DNA of 64,000 nucleotides, taken from the NCBI GenBank assembly GCA_945897915.1, contig CAMDGB010000005.1:44144-108143 (forward strand), read 5' to 3'. The DNA comes from Chryseobacterium gleum (GTDB lineage Bacteria; Bacteroidota; Bacteroidia; Flavobacteriales; Flavobacteriaceae). The notes under the pieces were generated by a model. The model saw only the letters and a program-made list of their open reading frames with translations, was not told the origin of the DNA and did no database searches. Position numbers and translations under genes: made by a program. Of the stretch, positions 8,638-17,555 are shown piece after piece; position 1 is the stretch's first letter; the number at the start of each line of letters is the position of its first letter.

Positions 8638-8645
8638 CAAAGTTA
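8638..8645 (-). promoter_or_regulatory. -7 promoter box 4 nt from the start codon
   Basis: TAACTTTG on the minus strand, an exact TAnnTTTG match, with only 4 nt (CTAT) between it and the ATG at 8633. Transcription would then begin at or next to the start codon. Confidence 0.5.
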
Positions 8646-8696
8646 CAAATCATTTTAGCGCTTTTCAAATAGATTTCTATTCCTTAATAAAATTCG

Positions 8697-8704
8697 TACT
8701 TTTG
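8697..8704 (+). promoter_or_regulatory. -7 promoter box for the FAD oxidoreductase
   Basis: TACTTTTG, an exact TAnnTTTG match, 23 nt before the ATG at 8728. It is divergent from the box at 8638-8645. Confidence 0.5.
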
Positions 8705-8727
8705 CCCAATAATTTAAGTCTAATTTA

Positions 8728-10290
8728 ATGCCTCGCGAATTACTAATTCAAGTTTCTCCAGAAATGGCGAATAACGAACAAATGTTATACCAATATGTTG
8801 CTAAATTGGTAGACACTTCTGTGTCTGAATTGCAGAAAATTGTTGTACTTAAACGTTCTATTGATGCGCGCCAAAAAACAATAAAATTCAATTTAAAATT
8901 AACTATTTATTTTAAAGATGAGGTATTTGTAGCATCTAAAATAGAATTACCTAATTATCCAAACGTAAGTAATAAACAAGAAGTTATAATTGTTGGAGCT
9001 GGACCTGCCGGATTGTTTGCCGCTTTACAATTAATAGAATTAGGACTAAAACCAATAGTATTAGAACGCGGAAAAGATGTTCGTGGTCGTCGTAGAGATT
9101 TAAAAGCTTTAAATGTTGATGGTATTGTAAATGCCGATTCCAACTATTGTTTTGGTGAAGGTGGTGCAGGAACGTATTCCGATGGAAAATTATACACGCG
9201 ATCTAAAAAACGTGGCGATGTTGATAGAATTTTACAATTATTAGTAGCATTTGGCGCAACTGAAGAAATTTTAGTAGAAGCCCATCCACACATCGGAACC
9301 AATAAATTACCGCAAATTATCCAAGATATTCGAGAGAAAATTATCGAGTGTGGTGGACAAGTTTTTTTTGAAACACGAGTTACTGATATATTGTTAAAAA
9401 ATAATGAAGTAGACGGAATTGTAACTCAAAATGGAGAAACTATACACGCAAAAAAAATTATTTTAGCAACAGGACATTCGGCTCGTGATATTTTTGAATT
9501 GCTTCATAAAAAAGAAATTTTCATCGAAGCAAAACCTTTTGCTTTAGGCGTTCGTGCAGAACATCCACAAGAATTAATAGATAAAATTCAATATTCATGT
9601 GATTACCGTGGCGAATTTTTACCGCCTTCACCATATTCAATCGTAAAACAAGTCAATGGACGTGGCATGTACTCGTTTTGTATGTGTCCAGGTGGCGTTA
9701 TTGCGCCTAGTGCCACAGCTGATGGCGAAGTGGTTACAAACGGTTGGAGTCCAAGTAAACGTGATCAAGCAACAGCTAATTCTGGAATTGTAGTCGAGTT
9801 GCGTTTAGAAGATTTTAAGCCTTATGAAAAATTTGGTCCTTTAGCAGGAATGGAATTTCAAAAAGCTATTGAGCAAAAAGCATGGCAATTAGCGGGTAAA
9901 ACACAAAAAGTTCCTGCACAAAGAATGATTGATTTTACACAAACAAAAGTTTCAACTGCCATCCCAAAAACATCCTATGTTCCAGGCACAACTTCAGTAG
10001 AATTAGGAGAAGTTTTTCCAACGTTTTTAACACAAACGCTGCGAGAAGGTTTTTCAGCTTTCGGAAAAGCAATGCAAGGATATTTGACAAATGACGCCAT
10101 TTTGCACGCGCCAGAAAGTAGAACTTCATCACCAGTTCGTATCCCTAGAGATAATATTACATTAGAACATGTTCAAATTAAAGGATTATATCCTTGCGGA
10201 GAAGGAGCAGGATATGCTGGCGGAATTGTTTCTGCTGCCATCGATGGTGAAAAATGTGCTTTGAAAATTAAAGAAGCATTGGGTAATTAA
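8728..10290 (+). CDS. NAD(P)/FAD-dependent oxidoreductase (COG2509-like)
   Basis: A 520-residue flavoprotein. An N-terminal region of about 85 residues precedes the FAD-binding Rossmann motif GAGPAGLFAALQL (about residues 90-102). GEGGAGTYSDGKLYTR follows, and the chain closes with the second FAD motif GLYPCGEGAGYAGGIVSAAIDG split over about 490-512. This arrangement matches uncharacterised FAD-dependent dehydrogenases of the COG2509 type; the substrate is unknown. It has its own promoter box 23 nt upstream. The next gene, a GNAT, begins 60 nt downstream on the same strand. Confidence 0.85.
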   Translation: MPRELLIQVSPEMANNEQMLYQYVAKLVDTSVSELQKIVVLKRSIDARQKTIKFNLKLTIYFKDEVFVASKIELPNYPNVSNKQEVIIVGAGPAGLFAALQLIELGLKPIVLERGKDVRGRRRDLKALNVDGIVNADSNYCFGEGGAGTYSDGKLYTRSKKRGDVDRILQLLVAFGATEEILVEAHPHIGTNKLPQIIQDIREKIIECGGQVFFETRVTDILLKNNEVDGIVTQNGETIHAKKIILATGHSARDIFELLHKKEIFIEAKPFALGVRAEHPQELIDKIQYSCDYRGEFLPPSPYSIVKQVNGRGMYSFCMCPGGVIAPSATADGEVVTNGWSPSKRDQATANSGIVVELRLEDFKPYEKFGPLAGMEFQKAIEQKAWQLAGKTQKVPAQRMIDFTQTKVSTAIPKTSYVPGTTSVELGEVFPTFLTQTLREGFSAFGKAMQGYLTNDAILHAPESRTSSPVRIPRDNITLEHVQIKGLYPCGEGAGYAGGIVSAAIDGEKCALKIKEALGN

Positions 10291-10350
10291 TATTTTTTAA
10301 GCAGCATTTAAATCAAATAAATAATCTCTGTGCACCATAAAAACAAAGAA

Positions 10351-10875
10351 ATGACATTAAAAGGACAAAATATTCATTTAAGAGCGCTTGAACCAGAAGA
10401 TTTAGATTTTCTCTACGAAATAGAAAACAACAAATCTATTTGGGAAGTAAGCAATACGCAAACACCATATAGTAAATGGGTATTGAAGCAATATTTAGAA
10501 AACGCACATCTCGATATTTATGAAGCCAAACAATTGCGATTGGTAATTGTATGGACCGAAACCAATGAAAATGTTGGATTCATCGATTTGTTTGATTTTG
10601 ATGCCAAAAACAGTCGTGCTGGAATTGGAATTATAATTTCGGAAAACTATAGAAATCAAGGTATTGGAAAAGAAACCTTGCAATTACTTTCAAATTATGC
10701 TTTCACACATTTGAATTTACATCAATTATTTGCAAATATTACTGTAAATAATGAAGCTAGTTTACAGCTTTTTAGTAATTTTGGTTTTCAGAAAATTGGC
10801 ATAAAAAAAGACTGGAGTAAAATAAATGGTACATTCGAAGATGAAGTACTTTTTCAATTTATAAACGTAAAATAA
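10351..10875 (+). CDS. GNAT-family N-acetyltransferase (RimJ/RimL type)
   Basis: Acetyl-CoA-dependent acetyltransferase of 174 residues. It begins LKGQNIHLRALEPEDLDFLY, typical of the RimJ/RimL subgroup, and has the acetyl-CoA loop ENYRNQGIGKETL (Q/R-x-x-G-x-G/A type) followed by NEASLQLFSNFGFQKIG. The frame also allows a GTG at 10330; ATG 10351 fits homologue starts better. The acceptor (protein N-terminus, amino acid or small molecule) cannot be deduced. The mltG gene starts 5 nt after its stop, so the pair is probably one operon. Confidence 0.85.
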   Translation: MTLKGQNIHLRALEPEDLDFLYEIENNKSIWEVSNTQTPYSKWVLKQYLENAHLDIYEAKQLRLVIVWTETNENVGFIDLFDFDAKNSRAGIGIIISENYRNQGIGKETLQLLSNYAFTHLNLHQLFANITVNNEASLQLFSNFGFQKIGIKKDWSKINGTFEDEVLFQFINVK

Positions 10876-10880
10876 AAATT

Positions 10881-11921
10881 TTGGAAGCAAAAAAATTATT
10901 CTTAAGAATCATTAGTATTGGAGCTGCTATAATAATTATTAGTGGTGGATATATAATTAATAAAGCTTTTACAGGAAATACAAAATTTGAAGAAGAAGTA
11001 GTATATGTATATGTACCTACTGATTCAAAATACGAAGATGTAAAGAAAATTTTAGCACCGTATGTTGAAAATCAATCTAAAATTGACTGGGTAGCTTCTA
11101 AAAGGGAGTATGACTCTAATGTAAAAGCGGGTAAATTTTTATTAAAAAAAGGAATGGGCAGTTTTAGTATTGTTCGTGCTTTGCGATTGAATATACCAGT
11201 AAAATTAGCGTTTAATAACCAAGAAAAAGTACAAGATTTATTTGTCCGAATTGCTTCACAAATAGAACCAGATACTACAAAATTGAAAGAAATTTTCACA
11301 AACGATACTTTTTTACAAGAAAATGGTTTGAATAAAGACAATGTAATGTCGTTTTTTATTCCTAATAGCTACGAATTTTATTGGAACATTTCACCTGAAG
11401 AACTTTCAGAGAAACTTACAAAAGAATATAAAAGATTTTGGAATGATGGCAGATTAGCGAAAGCAAAAGCATTAAATCTATCGCCAGCCCAAGTATATAC
11501 ATTAGCTTCAATTGTTCACAAAGAAACTGCAAAATCTGATGAGAGACCAAAAGTTGCAGGAGTATACTTAAATCGATTAAACAAAAATATGCCATTACAA
11601 GCTGATCCGACAGTAATTTTTGCTTTAAAACAAAAATCAAATGATTGGAACTTAGTTGTAAAACGGGTAATGCATAACGATTTAATAGTAAATTCGCCAT
11701 ACAACACTTATAAAAATGCGGGTTTGCCTCCAGGGCCTATTTTTATGCCAGATGTATCGGCAATTGATGCAGTTTTAAATCCAGAAAAACACAATTATTT
11801 ATATTTCTGTGCCAGTGTTGAAAGATTCGGCTACCACGAATTTGCAACTGATTATACTGCGCATTTAAAGGTGGCTGCAAAATATGCTGAATGGGTAAAA
11901 AAACAGAATTATAAAAGATAA
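10881..11921 (+). CDS. mltG: Endolytic murein transglycosylase MltG (YceG family)
   Basis: Cuts nascent glycan strands in the inner-membrane periplasmic face and is thought to set strand length. An N-terminal transmembrane anchor (about residues 8-28) is followed by a LysM-like subdomain and the YceG catalytic domain. The signature region ASIVHKETAKSDERPKVAG, LNRL and QADPTVIFAL is present, including the Glu of the KET motif, although the residue two before it is His where E. coli has Glu. The start is TTG at 10881, 5 nt after the GNAT stop; no ATG is available nearby. Length 346 is normal. Confidence 0.9.
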   Translation: MEAKKLFLRIISIGAAIIIISGGYIINKAFTGNTKFEEEVVYVYVPTDSKYEDVKKILAPYVENQSKIDWVASKREYDSNVKAGKFLLKKGMGSFSIVRALRLNIPVKLAFNNQEKVQDLFVRIASQIEPDTTKLKEIFTNDTFLQENGLNKDNVMSFFIPNSYEFYWNISPEELSEKLTKEYKRFWNDGRLAKAKALNLSPAQVYTLASIVHKETAKSDERPKVAGVYLNRLNKNMPLQADPTVIFALKQKSNDWNLVVKRVMHNDLIVNSPYNTYKNAGLPPGPIFMPDVSAIDAVLNPEKHNYLYFCASVERFGYHEFATDYTAHLKVAAKYAEWVKKQNYKR

Positions 11922-11938
11922 AACGTATTGTAGAATAG

Positions 11939-11977
11939 AAAAAGGTGTAGGATTTATAATTTTACACCTTTTTTTAT
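11939..11977 (+). terminator. Rho-independent terminator after mltG
   Basis: AAAGGTGTA (11941-11949) pairs perfectly with TACACCTTT (11963-11971), followed by a T run. It ends the GNAT-mltG transcript. Confidence 0.8.
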
Positions 11978-12023
11978 TTTCCTTACATTCTTTTTTTATC
12001 TTTATCAAAACTATAATTTATAT

Positions 12024-13463
12024 ATGGAAAATAAAACTGAATTTAAAAAAGAATTGGGATTGTTAAATGCGACGAGTTTAGTGGCAGGTTCGATGATTGG
12101 TTCTGGAATATTTATTGTTACCTCAATAATGGCAAGAGAGATTGGTGGAGCGGGTTGGATTTTATTAGCTTGGATTTTAACTGGATTTTTAACTCTTGCC
12201 GCAGCATTAAGTTACGGCGAATTAGCCGGAATGATGCCAAAAGCAGGAGGGCAATATGTGTATATTCAGCGTGCGTATGGTAAAATGATGTCGTTTTTAT
12301 ACGGTTGGACTGTTTTTACTGTGGTTCAAACTGGAGTAATTGCAGCTGTAGCTGTAGCGTTCGCTAAATATACCGCTATTTTTTTCCCAGCTTTAAGCGA
12401 AAATATATTTGAAATAGGAACTTATAAAATTCAATACCAACAACTTTTAGCTATTTTGAGTATTGTTGTGCTAACAATTATAAATAATCAAGGTGTAAAA
12501 ACAGGAAAAAATCTACAATTTGTTTTTACTGCGGCTAAATTATTTGCATTATTTGCTTTAATTGTTTTTGGTTTATACATTGGTTTACAATCTGATACTT
12601 TAGCCAATAATTTTATAGATATGTGGTCAGCGTCTAAAACAACAGTTGTTGATGGTAAAATTACTACTGAAGTGTTAACTGGTTTTGCAATAATAGGTAT
12701 GTTGGGTTTTACTATGATTAATTCATTATTTTCTTCTGACGCTTGGAATAACATTACTTTTATAGCGGGAGAAATTAAAGAACCTCAGAAAAACATTCCC
12801 AAAAGTTTGTTTTTAGGAACTCTAATCGTTACAATAATATATTTATTAGCCAATTTAGCTTACTTTTCATTATTACCTTTAGATGGAAACCCATTAGCTA
12901 ATGACTTTTTAGGGCAAGGTATTAAATATGCTAACGAAGATAGATTAGGCGCAAGTGCTGCTTCTGTAATATTTGGGAATGCAGGTGTTTTTATAATGGC
13001 AGGTTTAATTATGATTTCTACTTTTGGTTGTAATTCGGGCCTAATTCTAGCTGGAGGACGCTTATTTTATGCGATGAGCAAAGATGGGTTGTTTTTTAAA
13101 AGTGCTGGTGAGTTAAATAAAAATCAAGTTCCAGAAAAAGCACTTTGGATGCAATGTATTTGGGCTTCTGTATTGTGTTTGTCTGGAAAATATGGTGATT
13201 TATTAACGTATGCCACTTTTGCTAACTTATTATTTTATGTTTTAACTATTTACGGAATTTTTATTCTTAGAAAAAAAGAACCCGATACACCTAGACCTTA
13301 TAAAGCTTTTGGTTATCCATTTGTTCCTATATTGTATATTGTATTGATTTCTATAATCAGTATAATATTGCTCATTTACGATACGAAAAATACAGGTTTG
13401 GGATTGTTTATTGTATTGTTAGGAATTCCAATTTATTATATCACACAAAAGAAAGCTGAATAA
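12024..13463 (+). CDS. APC-superfamily amino acid permease
   Basis: A 479-residue inner-membrane transporter with about 12 hydrophobic helices. The first helix holds the APC substrate-binding loop GSMIGSGIF (about residues 22-30), and the protein continues with the family's GELAGMMPKAGGQYVY segment and, in the middle, the TM6-like stretch SLFSSDAWNNITFIAGEI. These resemble LAT/Asc-type amino acid permeases. Substrate specificity is not visible. It stands alone between two terminators, convergent with the GAPDH gene, so it is probably monocistronic. Confidence 0.87.
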   Translation: MENKTEFKKELGLLNATSLVAGSMIGSGIFIVTSIMAREIGGAGWILLAWILTGFLTLAAALSYGELAGMMPKAGGQYVYIQRAYGKMMSFLYGWTVFTVVQTGVIAAVAVAFAKYTAIFFPALSENIFEIGTYKIQYQQLLAILSIVVLTIINNQGVKTGKNLQFVFTAAKLFALFALIVFGLYIGLQSDTLANNFIDMWSASKTTVVDGKITTEVLTGFAIIGMLGFTMINSLFSSDAWNNITFIAGEIKEPQKNIPKSLFLGTLIVTIIYLLANLAYFSLLPLDGNPLANDFLGQGIKYANEDRLGASAASVIFGNAGVFIMAGLIMISTFGCNSGLILAGGRLFYAMSKDGLFFKSAGELNKNQVPEKALWMQCIWASVLCLSGKYGDLLTYATFANLLFYVLTIYGIFILRKKEPDTPRPYKAFGYPFVPILYIVLISIISIILLIYDTKNTGLGLFIVLLGIPIYYITQKKAE

Positions 13464-13478
13464 AATAATTTAGATAAA

Positions 13479-13513
13479 AAAAATCCGTTCCGAAGTAATC
13501 GGAACGGATTTTT
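13479..13513. terminator. Bidirectional terminator between permease and GAPDH genes
   Basis: A perfect 15-bp stem (13479-13493 with 13499-13513) with a 5-nt loop AGTAA. A tracts on one side and T tracts on the other let it serve both convergent genes. Confidence 0.88.
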
Positions 13514-13532
13514 AATTTCATTTTGTTACCGA

Positions 13533-14981
13533 CTAATAATAAACATAACGTCTTACTTTAGCAATATATTTTGCTAAACGAATTACTTGATGACTGTAAC
13601 CATATTCATTATCGTACCAAATATATAATACAATGTTTTTTCCATCTCCAGAAACAATCGTTGCATTACTATCGTAAATAGCTGGTTGTGCAGTTCCGAC
13701 TATATCTGAAGAAACCAATTCGTTGTTTAATGAATATTTAATTTGCTCTACCAAATTGCCTTCCAAAGCATAGGTTTTCATGATATTATTTAATTCTTGT
13801 ACGGAAGTTGTTCTACTAACCTCTAAATTTAAAACTACTAAAGAACCATTTGGTACAGGAACTCGAATAGCATTGGAGGTTAATTTACCTGCTAAGCTTG
13901 GTAAAGCTTTAGCTACGGCATTTCCGGCACCCGTTTCTGTAATTACCATATTTAAACCCGCAGCTCTTCCGCGACGGTATTTTTTATGCATATTATCAAC
14001 GAGGTTTTGGTCGTTTGTATAGGCATGAATGGTTTCTAAATGTCCTTTTACTACTCCTAAAGTTTCTTCAACAACAGCTAAAATGGGTGTAATGGCATTT
14101 GTGGTGCAAGAAGCTGCTGAAAAAATATGTACGTCATCTGGATTGTAATCTTCATGATTTACACCATAAACGATATTTGGCACTCCTTTTCCTGGTGCGG
14201 TAAGTAATACTTTATCTGCTCCTTTGGATGTTAAGTGTCTTGCTAAAGCATCTTCAGTTGTAAAAGCCCCTGTATTATCAATAACTAACGCGTCGTTTAT
14301 TCCGTATTCGGTATAATCAATTTCTTCTGGAGAATTAGCTGAAATAATGTACACAGTAGTTCCGTTAATAATTAAAGCATTGTTTTCTGGATCGGCAGAA
14401 ACCGAACCTTCAAAATCTCCATGAACCGAATCATATCTTAGCAAAGAGGCTCTTTTTTCTAATAAAACGGCATCATTTTTATCGCGAGTTACAATCGCAC
14501 GTAAACGCAATTGTTGGCCTTTTCCGATTTTGCTCATCATTTCGCGAGCTAACAATCGACCAATGCGACCAAAACCATAAAGCACTACATCTTTAGGAAC
14601 AATTTCAGACGTATCTTTTGCATATTTTAATTTGTCAATTACAAATGCTTTAGCGTCATTATATTTGTCATCTTCTAAATGAAATTCATAGGTTAATTTT
14701 CCAATATCAATCCGAGAGGGCGGTAAATCTAAATTTTCAATGGCTCTTGCAATTTCTAAAGTATCAAAAATATTGATTGGTTTTTCTACAAAAGCAACTG
14801 CATATTCGTGTAAGTTGATAATATCTGAAACGTTTCTGTCAATTAATTGATTTCTAAATAATACCAGTTCAATAGATTTGTCAAACCATAAATCGCTTAT
14901 AATTTTTACAAATTCTACACATGCTTTTCTTCTGTCTGCCTGAAAAGCTACTTCTTTTTCGTAAATAGTGTTGTTGTTCAT
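13533..14981 (-). CDS. gap: Glyceraldehyde-3-phosphate dehydrogenase, long Bacteroidota form
   Basis: Glycolytic or gluconeogenic oxidoreductase acting on glyceraldehyde-3-phosphate. From ATG 14981 the protein has 482 residues, about 130-150 more than classical GAPDH. The extra part is N-terminal, before the dinucleotide-binding motif YGFGRIGR (about 135-142). The catalytic Cys in SAASCTTN is about residue 292, and the catalytic-domain blocks HAYTNDQ, RRGRAAGLNM and WYDNEYGYSHQ are intact. Long forms of this kind occur alongside a normal-length GAPDH in many Bacteroidota, so this may not be the main glycolytic enzyme. The cofactor preference is not clear. Confidence 0.88.
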   Translation of the reverse strand: MNNNTIYEKEVAFQADRRKACVEFVKIISDLWFDKSIELVLFRNQLIDRNVSDIINLHEYAVAFVEKPINIFDTLEIARAIENLDLPPSRIDIGKLTYEFHLEDDKYNDAKAFVIDKLKYAKDTSEIVPKDVVLYGFGRIGRLLAREMMSKIGKGQQLRLRAIVTRDKNDAVLLEKRASLLRYDSVHGDFEGSVSADPENNALIINGTTVYIISANSPEEIDYTEYGINDALVIDNTGAFTTEDALARHLTSKGADKVLLTAPGKGVPNIVYGVNHEDYNPDDVHIFSAASCTTNAITPILAVVEETLGVVKGHLETIHAYTNDQNLVDNMHKKYRRGRAAGLNMVITETGAGNAVAKALPSLAGKLTSNAIRVPVPNGSLVVLNLEVSRTTSVQELNNIMKTYALEGNLVEQIKYSLNNELVSSDIVGTAQPAIYDSNATIVSGDGKNIVLYIWYDNEYGYSHQVIRLAKYIAKVRRYVYY

Positions 14982-15011
14982 GAAAATATAGATTGTGTTA
15001 CAAATTTTTTG

Positions 15012-15019
15012 CAAAAGTA
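15012..15019 (-). promoter_or_regulatory. -7 promoter box for GAPDH
   Basis: TACTTTTG on the minus strand, an exact TAnnTTTG match, 30 nt before the ATG at 14981. It supports that start over the longer frame reaching 15044. Confidence 0.55.
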
Positions 15020-15084
15020 TAGATTTCAATCGTTTTCGTAACATTTTTTACAATTTTTTTTCTAATTATTTTTTAGAAGAAAAG

Positions 15085-15121
15085 GCAAAAAAAATTCGCA
15101 AAATAATACTACTTTGCGAAT
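15085..15121 (-). terminator. Rho-independent terminator after the HtrA protease gene
   Basis: On the minus strand ATTCGCAAA (15113-15121) pairs perfectly with TTTGCGAAT (15094-15102) and is followed by a run of T residues. Confidence 0.85.
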
Positions 15122-15141
15122 CTTAAAATACATATAAATTA

Positions 15142-16536
15142 TTATAAAAAGATGCGATACATCTGTCCGTTTTTTGCAATAATTTGATAACGTGTTTTTT
15201 CAGTTACTTCTTTTTTTGCTAAATACGCAGAAACGCTTTCCATATCAACGGCTCGCATATTATCCACTTGTGTTACAATAGAACCTTTTAAATCTTCAGC
15301 ATATTCCTTGTAATCTGCATTGGTTACTTGTTTGATTTTTATGCCGCTTTTTAAATTAAATCTTTTTTTATCGGTAGCATCTAACTCTTCAAATTCAATT
15401 CCATTGAATTCGTAAGCAATTAGTTCTTTTTTTGTGAGTGGTACATTTAAAGCTAAGTTTTTGCCATCTCTCAGCAAAGTAACTTTAACAATATCATTAG
15501 GTCTTTTTGTGTTAATAACGGTAGCCATTTCAGCAGATGATGTAATTTTTTGGCCATCTATTTTTACAATAATATCGCCTTTTTCAATACCGACTTTCTC
15601 AGCGCCAGAATTTTTATTGACTTTATTGATGTAAAATCCTTCCGTTTGATTAATACCTAATTTTTTTGATGCTTCTGCGTTTAATTCGCCACCCTCAACA
15701 CCTAAAATTCCGCGTTGTACATTTCCAAATTTCATTAAATCTTCAATAATTTTCTTGGTAATATTTGCAGGAACTGCAAAAGAATATCCAGCATAACTTC
15801 CTGTTGGCGAAGAAATCATCGTATTAATTCCTATTAATTCACCATTTGTATTCACTAAAGCTCCACCGCTATTTCCTGGGTTTACTGCTGCATCAGTTTG
15901 TATAAACGATTGAATACTTGCTTTATCTAAATTTCTAGCTTTCGCCGAAATAATACCTGCCGTTACAGTAGAATTCAATTGATACGGATTTCCAACTGCT
16001 AAAACCCATTCGCCCACTTTAATATTATCTGAATTTCCAAAAACAATAAATGGTAATTTCTCATCCGCATCTATTTTTAGTAAAGCAATATCCATTTTAC
16101 TGTCTGTACCAATTAATTTTGCTTTATACGCTTTGTTGTTATTTAAAGTCACTTCAAGCTCATTAGCGTCTTGTATTACGTGGTTGTTGGTTACAATATA
16201 GCCGTCTTCTGAAACAATCACTCCAGAACCAGTACCTATTTGTTCTTGTTGTTGTGTACCACCTCCATAAAAAAATGATGCCCATGGATCGGTAAAAGTT
16301 CGTACTGAAACATTTTTTACATTGACCACACTATGAATTGCTTTTTCGGCACCAATTGTAAAATCTACACTTTCAGCACCTTTATAACTAACTGTTTTGT
16401 TGTAGTCAGGTGAAGTGGTAATAAATGCATCGTTATCATTTTTTCTGTTTTCAATGAATTTGTAGGCACCCAAAGTAACGGCACCACTCATTAATGATAC
16501 AATAAATAAGCTTCCTAAATTTTTCATCTTGTTCAT
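15142..16536 (-). CDS. Periplasmic HtrA/Deg-family serine protease
   Basis: ATP-independent protease and chaperone for misfolded envelope proteins. The N-terminus has a membrane or signal segment (about residues 7-25). The trypsin-like domain shows the triad His119 (TNNHV), Asp149 (KMDIALL) and Ser223 (NPGNSGGAL). A PDZ domain follows (from about 275), and a second, more divergent PDZ-like region ends the chain at 464 residues. This matches DegP/DegQ-type proteins. It is monocistronic, with a clear terminator after it. Two ATGs (codons 1 and 4) are equally usable. Confidence 0.92.
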   Translation of the reverse strand: MNKMKNLGSLFIVSLMSGAVTLGAYKFIENRKNDNDAFITTSPDYNKTVSYKGAESVDFTIGAEKAIHSVVNVKNVSVRTFTDPWASFFYGGGTQQQEQIGTGSGVIVSEDGYIVTNNHVIQDANELEVTLNNNKAYKAKLIGTDSKMDIALLKIDADEKLPFIVFGNSDNIKVGEWVLAVGNPYQLNSTVTAGIISAKARNLDKASIQSFIQTDAAVNPGNSGGALVNTNGELIGINTMISSPTGSYAGYSFAVPANITKKIIEDLMKFGNVQRGILGVEGGELNAEASKKLGINQTEGFYINKVNKNSGAEKVGIEKGDIIVKIDGQKITSSAEMATVINTKRPNDIVKVTLLRDGKNLALNVPLTKKELIAYEFNGIEFEELDATDKKRFNLKSGIKIKQVTNADYKEYAEDLKGSIVTQVDNMRAVDMESVSAYLAKKEVTEKTRYQIIAKNGQMYRIFL

Positions 16537-16641
16537 TTTAAATTTTTTTTTGACTTTGTAAATATAAATACGTTTTTTTAAAATACAAATTCGTTTAACT
16601 AACGATTAACAATGTTTAACAACTTTTTATATTTTATAGGT

Positions 16642-16686
16642 ACACAGATTATTTAGATTGCAACAGTTAATTCGTGTAAATCTGTG
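16642..16686. repeat. Intergenic inverted repeat, family D, copy 1
   Basis: ACACAGATT (16642-16650) is inverted as AATCTGTG (16679-16686) around TTAATTCGTGT. A related segment lies at 18381-18409. It sits in the 212-nt gap between the HtrA and dapF genes, which otherwise holds only the dapF promoter. Confidence 0.5.
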
Positions 16687-16736
16687 AAATTTGTATTTCT
16701 TTTATTTTTAAAATTATATAACACTAAAAAAATAAA

Positions 16737-16744
16737 TATATTTG
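16737..16744 (+). promoter_or_regulatory. -7 promoter box 4 nt from the dapF start
   Basis: TATATTTG, an exact TAnnTTTG match, separated from the dapF ATG by only TAGT. The geometry implies a leaderless or nearly leaderless mRNA. Confidence 0.5.
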
Positions 16745-16748
16745 TAGT

Positions 16749-17528
16749 ATGCAAATACAATTTTATAAATACCAAGGTACTGGAAACGATTTTGTTATGA
16801 TAGATAATCGTACAAACACATTTCCCAAAAATAATACCAAACTAATTGAATTTTTATGCGACCGGCGTTTTGGCATAGGTGGCGATGGTTTAATTTTATT
16901 AGAAAATCATGAAAAATATGATTTTACTATGGTGTATTACAATTCCGATGGAAGCACTAGTACTATGTGTGGAAATGGTGGACGTTGTTTGGTAGCTTTT
17001 GCAAAACAATTAGGTATTATTGAAAACGAAGCAAATTTTGAAGCATCGGACGGTTATCATTTTGCAAAATTTGAAAACAATTTAATTGCACTTCAAATGA
17101 TTGATGTAACTAAAGTGAAGCATTTTACCACACATGATTATGTGTATACAGGCTCGCCGCATCATGTGCAATTGGTATCAGATTTAAAAGATTTTGATGT
17201 AAAAAATACAGGAAAAATGTTAAGGTATTCCGATTTATATGACGCTAGTGGTTGTAATATAAATTTTGTAGCACAAGAAAATACTGACACTTTTTCAGTT
17301 AGAACCTATGAAAGAGGTGTGGAAGACGAAACTTTATCTTGTGGAACTGGCGCAACCGCCGTTGCAATTGCAATGCACGCTACTGAAAAAACCACCGCTA
17401 ATCGCATTCATATTAATGTTTTAGGCGGAAAATTAACAATCAGTTTTGATGTTGAAAACAATATTTATAAAAATGTATTCTTAACCGGTCCAGCTGAAAT
17501 GGTTTTTGCTGGAAGTTTGGATGTATAG
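16749..17528 (+). CDS. dapF: Diaminopimelate epimerase
   Basis: Converts LL- to meso-diaminopimelate for peptidoglycan and lysine synthesis. Both catalytic cysteines are in place: Cys74 in DGSTSTMCGNGGRC and Cys198 in ETLSCGTGA. The N-terminal YQGTGNDFVMID is also typical. Length 259 is normal. The ATG follows a -7 promoter box by only 4 nt, and no in-frame Met is close behind, so the message is probably leaderless. It is convergent with the ABC ATPase gene. Confidence 0.94.
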   Translation: MQIQFYKYQGTGNDFVMIDNRTNTFPKNNTKLIEFLCDRRFGIGGDGLILLENHEKYDFTMVYYNSDGSTSTMCGNGGRCLVAFAKQLGIIENEANFEASDGYHFAKFENNLIALQMIDVTKVKHFTTHDYVYTGSPHHVQLVSDLKDFDVKNTGKMLRYSDLYDASGCNINFVAQENTDTFSVRTYERGVEDETLSCGTGATAVAIAMHATEKTTANRIHINVLGGKLTISFDVENNIYKNVFLTGPAEMVFAGSLDV

Positions 17529-17555
17529 CTTTTATAAAAAAAATTCAATAGATTT

